The position numbers and the translations under genes were made by a program. A stretch of DNA of 18,304 nt, from the NCBI GenBank assembly GCA_046541515.1, contig JBKHDD010000094.1:1-18304 (forward strand), read 5' to 3'. Positions 14,437 through 18,304 of this stretch are shown here, in pieces (positions within the stretch are counted from its first letter, which is position 1; each line of letters opens with the position of its first letter). This DNA is from CAYFVR01 sp046541515 (GTDB taxonomy: Bacteria > Desulfobacterota > Desulfobacteria > Desulfobacterales > Desulfococcaceae). The notes under the pieces were generated by a model that was not told where the DNA came from, did no database searches, and was given only the letters and a program-made list of their open reading frames with translations.

Positions 14437-14871
14437 CTATATCGCGTTTCGGCCGGTCCCCGCCATCTCCACGATCCGCCGGGCGATGGGCAGATCGGCG
14501 GGAAGGAGGTCTACCGTCAAAAGTTCCTTTGGCCGCACCCACGCGACGGCGTCGTGGTCGCGGGGGACCATTTCGCCGGAAGTCCATTCCACCTCGTAGG
14601 CGTGGATGCGAACGGTGGCGAAATCGTAGGCGTAATCGCTCCGGGCCACAAGCCGCCCCACCCGCGCGGCAATGCCGAATTCCTCGGCCAGTTCCCGGGC
14701 CAGACAGCTTTCCGGCGACTCCCCCGGCTCGATCTTCCCGCCGGGAAATTCCCAGCCGCCCGCGTGCCGGAATCCCGGCGCGCGCCGGGCCACCAGCACC
14801 TTTCCATCTTGGAAGATAACGGCGGCGGTGACGTGCATGGGGTTGGGTTTGGATGGGGATGGCTGGGCCAT
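14437..14871 (-). CDS. Nudix (MutT-like) nucleoside triphosphate pyrophosphohydrolase
   Basis: The 144-residue product has an exact Nudix box, GGKIEPGESPESCLARELAE followed by EFGI, which fits G-x5-E-x7-REUxEExGU. The flanking GGWEFPGG and AAVIFQDGKVLVARRAPG are typical of MutT/NudG-like (d)NTP pyrophosphatases that clean oxidised or modified nucleotides such as 8-oxo-dGTP. ATG 14871 has only a weak GGA upstream; an alternative start is the ATG 11 codons later (14838), just before the conserved HVTAAVIF. It is a single gene on the - strand between the ParA pair and the ABC/GTPase module, with 65 bp and 94 bp or more of spacing, and has no clear functional tie to either. Confidence 0.9.
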   Translation of the reverse strand: MAQPSPSKPNPMHVTAAVIFQDGKVLVARRAPGFRHAGGWEFPGGKIEPGESPESCLARELAEEFGIAARVGRLVARSDYAYDFATVRIHAYEVEWTSGEMVPRDHDAVAWVRPKELLTVDLLPADLPIARRIVEMAGTGRNAI

Positions 14872-14965
14872 TTTTTGTTTTGGATTTCCAGTCTGAAGTG
14901 GTGATCAAATTCGATTCATGGCAACTTCGTTGCTTTTTGGGAACCGTGTCAATCCTGGCGACTAT

Positions 14966-15793
14966 TCAAACATGCCTAGAACCTTTGGGCGACGGACGAT
15001 CTTCCAAGTCGCCCGCTCGCTCCACCGCCACTCCCCGCCGCAACGCCCCCCGCACCTCCGACCAGCGCTTTTCCGTTTCCACCATCTCCGCCAGCAATTT
15101 CTCTTCGCCCTCGGTCCGGCGCAGCACCTGTTTCACCGCGCCGTTCTCGAACACCAGCCGCCGGTCCGCCGAGAGGGCCAGCACCGGGTCGTGGGTGGCG
15201 ATGACGATGATTTTTTCGCTGCCCAGGAGCAGGTCCAGAGCCCGGCGCTTGTCCACGCCGGCGTTTTCGATTTCGTCGATGAGCAACACCGGCGAGACGC
15301 TCAAGAGCGCCGTGTCGGCGATCATCAACGCGCGGGACTGACCGCCGGACAGCGCGGTCAACTGGGTTTCCGGCCGGAAGGGCTCCCCGGCCAGCCGGTT
15401 GGCCGCCTCCAGCACCCGTTCCGCCGCGGCCGAGGGATCGGCCACCTCCCGGCTTTCGGCGTGGGTCCGGATGAAGTCGCCAGCGCCCATGTCCATCACG
15501 AAGTTCATGTTTTGGGTGAGCTGGGCCACCAGCCGTCCCTGGAGCGCGAACCGGTGGTCCGGGGACGGCGCTTGGCCGTCCAGCAGCAGCCGCCGGGCCG
15601 TGGGCGTGTCGCCGTCGGCCATGGATTCGATGTCGGCCAGGAAGCGGCTCTTTCCCGAACCGGTGGGTCCCAGCAGCGCGGAAATCTCCCCCACCCGAAA
15701 GTCGATGTTCCGGGCCTCGGCCGCGCCGGATTTGTCCCGCCCCGCCGTGACCGTGAGCCGTTTCAGCCCGGCCAGAATCGCGTCAGCCCCCAT
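14966..15793 (-). CDS. Stand-alone ABC ATPase of the SBP/GTPase/ABC module
   Basis: The 275-residue product is an ABC-type ATPase with all key motifs: Walker A GPTGSGKS (42-49), Q-loop region QLTQNMN, signature LSGGQ (148-152), Walker B VLLIDE (169-174) and H-loop ATHD (His201). It differs from ordinary importer ATPases. Helical-domain text such as NMNFVMDMGAGDFIRTHAES is unusual, and no permease gene is nearby. The start overlaps the GTPase gene by 11 bp with GGAGG five bases upstream, so it is coupled to it. As the last gene of the operon, it could power a cytoplasmic assembly or release step with the GTPase and the binding protein, like SufC or the non-transport ABC proteins. Transport with a distant permease remains possible. 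Confidence 0.88.
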   Translation of the reverse strand: MGADAILAGLKRLTVTAGRDKSGAAEARNIDFRVGEISALLGPTGSGKSRFLADIESMADGDTPTARRLLLDGQAPSPDHRFALQGRLVAQLTQNMNFVMDMGAGDFIRTHAESREVADPSAAAERVLEAANRLAGEPFRPETQLTALSGGQSRALMIADTALLSVSPVLLIDEIENAGVDKRRALDLLLGSEKIIVIATHDPVLALSADRRLVFENGAVKQVLRRTEGEEKLLAEMVETEKRWSEVRGALRRGVAVERAGDLEDRPSPKGSRHV

Positions 15794-16484
15794 GGGCCCC
15801 TCCGAATTTCACCTTTTTCACGTTGCCTTTCTGATACTTGTTCCCGATCCGCGTTTCGCTGAGGCAGTAGGAGCAGATGGCCGCCGGCATGGAGAAGCGG
15901 AGCTTCATGTCGGTGACCGAATCCACCGCCGGGGCCTGGGCCAGGATGGCGGCCAGCTCCATGCAGCCCTGGCCGGTCAATCCGTTGACGTGGCGGATCA
16001 CCGCCCGCCGGTTCATCTGGCGGATGCGGAAGCGGTAGACTTCCCGTTCCGCCTGGGAGACCAGGTCGCCCTTGGTGATGGCCACCACGTCGGCGTTCTT
16101 GAGCATGGGGCCGATTTTCTCCGGCGCGTCGATGCCCATCAGGTTGTCGATGACGCACAGCCCCAGCAGCCCCCGGATGTGGGGCGAACAACGGTTGCAC
16201 AGCCCGGCCGTCTCGATGACGCAGCAGTCGGCCCCGGTGTCCCGGGCCCAGTCGAAGGCCTCCTCCAGGTTGGAGATGAAAAAATGGTCCGGGCAAAGCC
16301 CGCCCGACAGGGCCATGGAGACCGGAACCCCGGCTTCCGCGTACAGCTCGCCGTCCCGGCTTTTCAGGCAGTCGAATTTGATGACCGCCGGTTGGATGCC
16401 CTCGGCGGCGAGATGGCCCAGGGTCTTGACGATCAGCGCGGTTTTCCCGCAGGCGGGCGGCCCGGCGACGGTGACCAGCTTCAC
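15783..16484 (-). CDS. HypB/UreG-like (SIMIBI) GTPase with Cys-rich metal-site motifs
   Basis: The 233-residue product is a P-loop GTPase. It has Walker A GPPACGKT (8-15, with a Cys in the loop), ETAGLCNRC (91-99) at the Walker B/switch II position, and TKGD (138-141) in the place of NKxD. GGLCPDH (61-67) recalls the CPH nickel motif of UreG and the HypB metal site. Further Cys pairs are C87-C88, C96-x2-C99 and C204-x2-C207 (ICSYCLSETRIGNKY). HypB, UreG and CobW-type relatives load metals into enzymes, so metal insertion is a reasonable inference, but the client is unknown. The start is GTG 16484, overlapping the upstream stop as GTGA, a classic coupling signal. The open frame continues upstream without meaning. 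Confidence 0.83.
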   Translation of the reverse strand: MKLVTVAGPPACGKTALIVKTLGHLAAEGIQPAVIKFDCLKSRDGELYAEAGVPVSMALSGGLCPDHFFISNLEEAFDWARDTGADCCVIETAGLCNRCSPHIRGLLGLCVIDNLMGIDAPEKIGPMLKNADVVAITKGDLVSQAEREVYRFRIRQMNRRAVIRHVNGLTGQGCMELAAILAQAPAVDSVTDMKLRFSMPAAICSYCLSETRIGNKYQKGNVKKVKFGGAHGG

Positions 16485-17509
16485 AGCGCGGCCCGCTGCA
16501 TTTCCCGGAATTCGTCGTTGAGCTGGTTGCGCAGCCGGTTCACGTCGTGGGTGTCGATGAAATCCCAGCCGATCCACTTGAGGGTGGCGTCGGGCGGCAG
16601 GTCGTCGGGGAGGGTTCCGCCCACGGGGAGGAAGGTGGCGGCGCTGTCGATGGCGGCGAATCCGCGGGTGAAGAATCCGATGAGGTCCGCCAAGGCCGTC
16701 CGCTCCGATTTTTTGGCCAGGAAGTAGAGCGGGCTGGCGGCGGCGCCGTCCTCCGGCCAGATCATCCGGACGTGGTCCGGCTGTTTGGTGCCGACGGCGA
16801 AGAAGTAGGGGATGAGGAAAATGGCCCGGGCGTTGGGATCGTTGGTCCCGGCGGCCTGGGCCATCTGGGCGGAGTGCAGGATGGCCCCGACGTTGGCGGC
16901 CAGCTTTTTCATCCCGTCCCGGCCGTGCTCCCGGTAGAGGTTCAGGAGAACGGCGTCGGCCATGTCGTCGCCGTCGCCGCACATCACGATTTCGCCTTTG
17001 TATTCCGGCGAAAACAGGTCGGACCAGACCCGGGGCACGGGCCGGTCGCCCAGCCGCTTGAGGTCCACCAGGAAAATGTAGGGCGTGACGCCGTAGAGGG
17101 TGTAGTGGCCGTTGGGATCGACGAGCCCGGCCCGCCGGTGCAGGGGGTGGATTTCTTCGGGCAGGGCGGCCTCGAACAGGCCGGTTTTGACGAAGCGGTC
17201 CGCGAATTCGGTTTTCCAGAAATCGCCAAAGCCGATGGAGGCGATGACCGAGGGCAGCTTGTCTGGATCGGTTTCGTCGCAGACCGGGTCGTAGGGATCG
17301 ATGGAGGTGCAGCCCATGGGGATGTGAATGCCGAGGGTCCGGCCCCGGGCCTTGGATTGTTCGGCGATCCGGTCCACCGCCGCCTTCACCAGCAGCTTGA
17401 CGGGGCAGGGGGAGTAGAGCAGCAGGTCCAGCTCCGAAGCCGGAAGCGTCGCCTCGGGCTCGTAGGCCATTTCCTCGATGGATCGAATGAGATTCTGAAG
17501 TCCTTGCAT
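16481..17509 (-). CDS. Solute-binding-fold protein without a signal peptide
   Basis: The 342-residue product has the layout of a type 2 periplasmic binding protein (Fe3+/spermidine/molybdate-like ABC substrate-binding proteins). Examples are ELDLLLYSPCPVKLL for the first strand-loop, YTLYGVTPYIFLVDLKRL and then VWSDLFSPEYKGEIVMCGDG for the hinge and second lobe. There is no signal peptide or lipobox: the protein starts MQGLQNLIRSIEEM and is charged. It should therefore act in the cytoplasm, unlike a transporter's binding protein. Cysteines at 35, 67, 77 and 177 are possible ligands. ATG 17509 has AAAGGAA five to six bases upstream; the open frame continuing to 18025 is rejected as non-coding leader. 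It is the first gene of the three-gene module and overlaps the GTPase by 4 bp. Confidence 0.82.
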   Translation of the reverse strand: MQGLQNLIRSIEEMAYEPEATLPASELDLLLYSPCPVKLLVKAAVDRIAEQSKARGRTLGIHIPMGCTSIDPYDPVCDETDPDKLPSVIASIGFGDFWKTEFADRFVKTGLFEAALPEEIHPLHRRAGLVDPNGHYTLYGVTPYIFLVDLKRLGDRPVPRVWSDLFSPEYKGEIVMCGDGDDMADAVLLNLYREHGRDGMKKLAANVGAILHSAQMAQAAGTNDPNARAIFLIPYFFAVGTKQPDHVRMIWPEDGAAASPLYFLAKKSERTALADLIGFFTRGFAAIDSAATFLPVGGTLPDDLPPDATLKWIGWDFIDTHDVNRLRNQLNDEFREMQRAAL

Positions 17510-17865
17510 GGGGGTTCCTTTCCCGTGTCGCGGGGATGGGTTCCGAGGGAATCGACGGGGCCGGAACGGCTGGAAGGCCGAGGGTTTCCGGCGCGTCGGA
17601 TCGGTTTGGATCGGGCCTCGCCGCGAGGTGGAAATGATGATCTCGGAAAAATGCCGGAGGGATCCGGCGACATGGGCGAATTCCATGACCATCCCGGATT
17701 CCGGGCGGATGGTCCAATTGGCCGGGGAAGGAAATCGGGTCGGAGATCGCGGTGGTGCGGAGGGAATTCCGTTTCCGGCGTTCGGGGAACAAGCGCCCCG
17801 ACGACATGAGCCCCGGCCATGATCGGCCGAAACGGCGGAATCGAAAGCGATCACCATTACCCGCC
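17510..17865 (-). promoter_or_regulatory. Long structured leader of the SBP/GTPase/ABC operon
   Basis: About 350 nt separate the candidate promoter from the SBP start codon. I see no gene in it, but three inverted repeats. One is CGGGG/CCCCG at 17783-17800. The second is a strong 11-bp stem with a 3-nt bulge at 17687-17714 (outer arm GACCAT/ATGGTC). The third is a terminator-like hairpin at 17647-17668. No known riboswitch class is recognised by eye; a cobalamin-type box is absent. Such a leader could sense a metal or cofactor, but GC-rich DNA forms hairpins easily. Confidence 0.35.
17647..17668 (-). terminator. Terminator-like hairpin inside the leader (possible attenuator)
   Basis: On the - strand, GCCGGA (17668-17663) and TCCGGC (17658-17653) form a 6-bp GC stem with a TCCC loop, followed by A and five T (17652-17647). 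It lies about 140 nt upstream of the SBP start and downstream of the candidate promoter. It would stop transcription before the module unless an alternative fold prevents it. Confidence 0.45.
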
Positions 17866-17894
17866 TTGATAGCAGGCTGGCGCGGGGTTGACAA
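17866..17894 (-). promoter_or_regulatory. Candidate sigma70 promoter of the SBP/GTPase/ABC operon
   Basis: On the - strand, TTGTCA (17894-17889, 5 of 6) and TATCAA (17871-17866, 4 of 6) are separated by exactly 17 bases. It predicts a transcript starting near 17859 and hence a leader of about 350 nt. Confidence 0.45.
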
Positions 17895-18167
17895 TGGTTT
17901 TCTGGCGGCGAAGTCCGTTCGAGGTGCGCGAAGGTAGGGCAAGCTATCCGGTTTTCATCTGCTTTCGGGAACGGTATTATCGGGAAGATTGCGATATCCT
18001 GGAAAGCGAAGTTCTCGCGCCCCATGTTTTATGATAAAATAATTAGGGCCTCCTGTTTAATTTTCATCCTATTGATTTTTTTGAATTGGAATCATACTAA
18101 ATAATTTACGAGTGAAAGCTTCCGACGATTCCAACCCCCAAAACCCTTGCGCCCGGCGGGAGGCGCG
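17895..18167. other. Non-coding region with an AT-rich stretch before the transposase
   Basis: I see no gene here. From about 18030 to 18115 the sequence turns sharply AT-rich (runs of T, GATAAAATAATTAG, AATAATTT), unlike the GC-rich surroundings. This is a likely sign of the left part of an insertion element whose transposase begins at 18168. The terminal inverted repeat cannot be fixed because the right end is outside the window. Confidence 0.4.
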
Positions 18168-18304
18168 ATGTATCGGGCGAGCGAAGGGCGGCTAAAAATC
18201 GAGGAGTTCGATCACCCGTTCGGCGGGGGTCTCGACCCCGAGAACCGCCGGGTGAAACTGTCCCGGCTCGTTCCCTGGAGGGAGACCGAAAAACTCTACG
18301 CGGA
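18168..18304 (+). CDS. IS5/IS1182-type transposase, N-terminal fragment (cut by window edge)
   Basis: The first 45 codons of a gene that continues beyond the window. The product begins MYRASEGRLKIEEF and continues with FGGGLDPENRRVKLSRLVPW, very like the N-terminal DUF772-type domain of IS5/IS1182-related DDE transposases, which typically open with MYR.SEGQL and W.KLA..IPW. GGGAGG (18158-18163) precedes ATG 18168. The catalytic DDE residues would lie outside the window, so it cannot be said whether the element is intact. The exact IS family is not certain. Confidence 0.7.
   Translation, partial: MYRASEGRLKIEEFDHPFGGGLDPENRRVKLSRLVPWRETEKLYA

Noticed and set aside
13379..14599. 406-aa + strand frame opposite the ParA gene pair
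   Set aside because: Shadow of the ParA and Nudix genes; Gly/His/Asp-rich translation without motifs.
14922..14939. GCAAC/GTTGC hairpin followed by five T on the + strand
   Set aside because: No + strand gene ends here, and in the - direction it lies past the ABC gene without a T-run.
15783..17942. 719-aa open frame on the - strand covering the GTPase and beyond
   Set aside because: Only the last 233 residues (from GTG 16484) look like protein. Upstream the frame is out of phase with the binding-protein gene and reads Arg/Pro-rich noise.
17510..18025. N-terminal extension of the binding protein by about 172 residues
   Set aside because: The extension is Arg/Pro-rich with no fold or signal peptide, and a good ribosome binding site exists at ATG 17509. 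The region also holds a promoter match and hairpins.
1..18304. tRNA, rRNA and CRISPR array
   Set aside because: No cloverleaf with conserved T-loop, no rRNA-like stretch and no regularly spaced repeats were seen by eye; a tRNAscan or CRISPR search was not possible.

Overview
The window looks like chromosomal DNA from a GC-rich, sulfate-reducing Desulfobacterota-type anaerobe. The main evidence is a complete qrcABCD operon, which encodes the periplasmic electron:menaquinone reductase of sulfate reducers. It lies just downstream of a System II (ResB/CcsB) cytochrome c maturation locus, which would supply haem-loaded QrcA. The assignment rests on gene content only; there is no rRNA or marker gene to place the organism.

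Layout. (i) About 169-3768, + strand: resB, then a zinc-ribbon/transmembrane/AMIN-domain protein, then ccsB. (ii) 3769-4065: a gap with a very strong hairpin and a candidate sigma70 promoter. (iii) 4066-9393, + strand: qrcA, qrcB, qrcC, qrcD and a 56-residue one-helix membrane protein, closed by a strong intrinsic terminator. (iv) 9463-11264, + strand: a tRNA-dihydrouridine synthase overlapping a hydratase-2 (MaoC-like) enoyl-CoA hydratase. (v) 11289-11762, - strand: a GNAT of the short ArgA type. (vi) 11922-12149, + strand: an FmdB-type zinc-ribbon protein with a bidirectional terminator. (vii) 12423-12943, + strand: two tandem 51-residue paralogous proteins of unknown function, followed by a terminator. 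(viii) 13078-14299, - strand: a small orphan ParA ATPase and an overlapping 195-aa partner, with a good promoter. (ix) 14437-14871, - strand: a Nudix/MutT hydrolase. (x) 14966-17509, - strand: three overlapping genes for a solute-binding-fold protein without a signal peptide, a HypB/UreG-like GTPase and a stand-alone ABC ATPase. They are preceded by a leader of about 350 nt with a candidate promoter and an attenuator-like hairpin. (xi) 18168-end, + strand: the first codons of an IS transposase next to an AT-rich stretch.

How the genes fit together. The ccs genes build periplasmic c-type cytochromes. Qrc takes electrons from periplasmic hydrogenases and formate dehydrogenases through cytochrome c3 and passes them to menaquinone. 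The most interesting undescribed candidates are the SBP/GTPase/ABC-ATPase module with its leader (possibly cytoplasmic metal or cofactor insertion), the twin 51-aa proteins, the small membrane protein at the end of the qrc operon, and the ParA plus 195-aa pair. These functional proposals are inferences from sequence read by eye; no database search was run.
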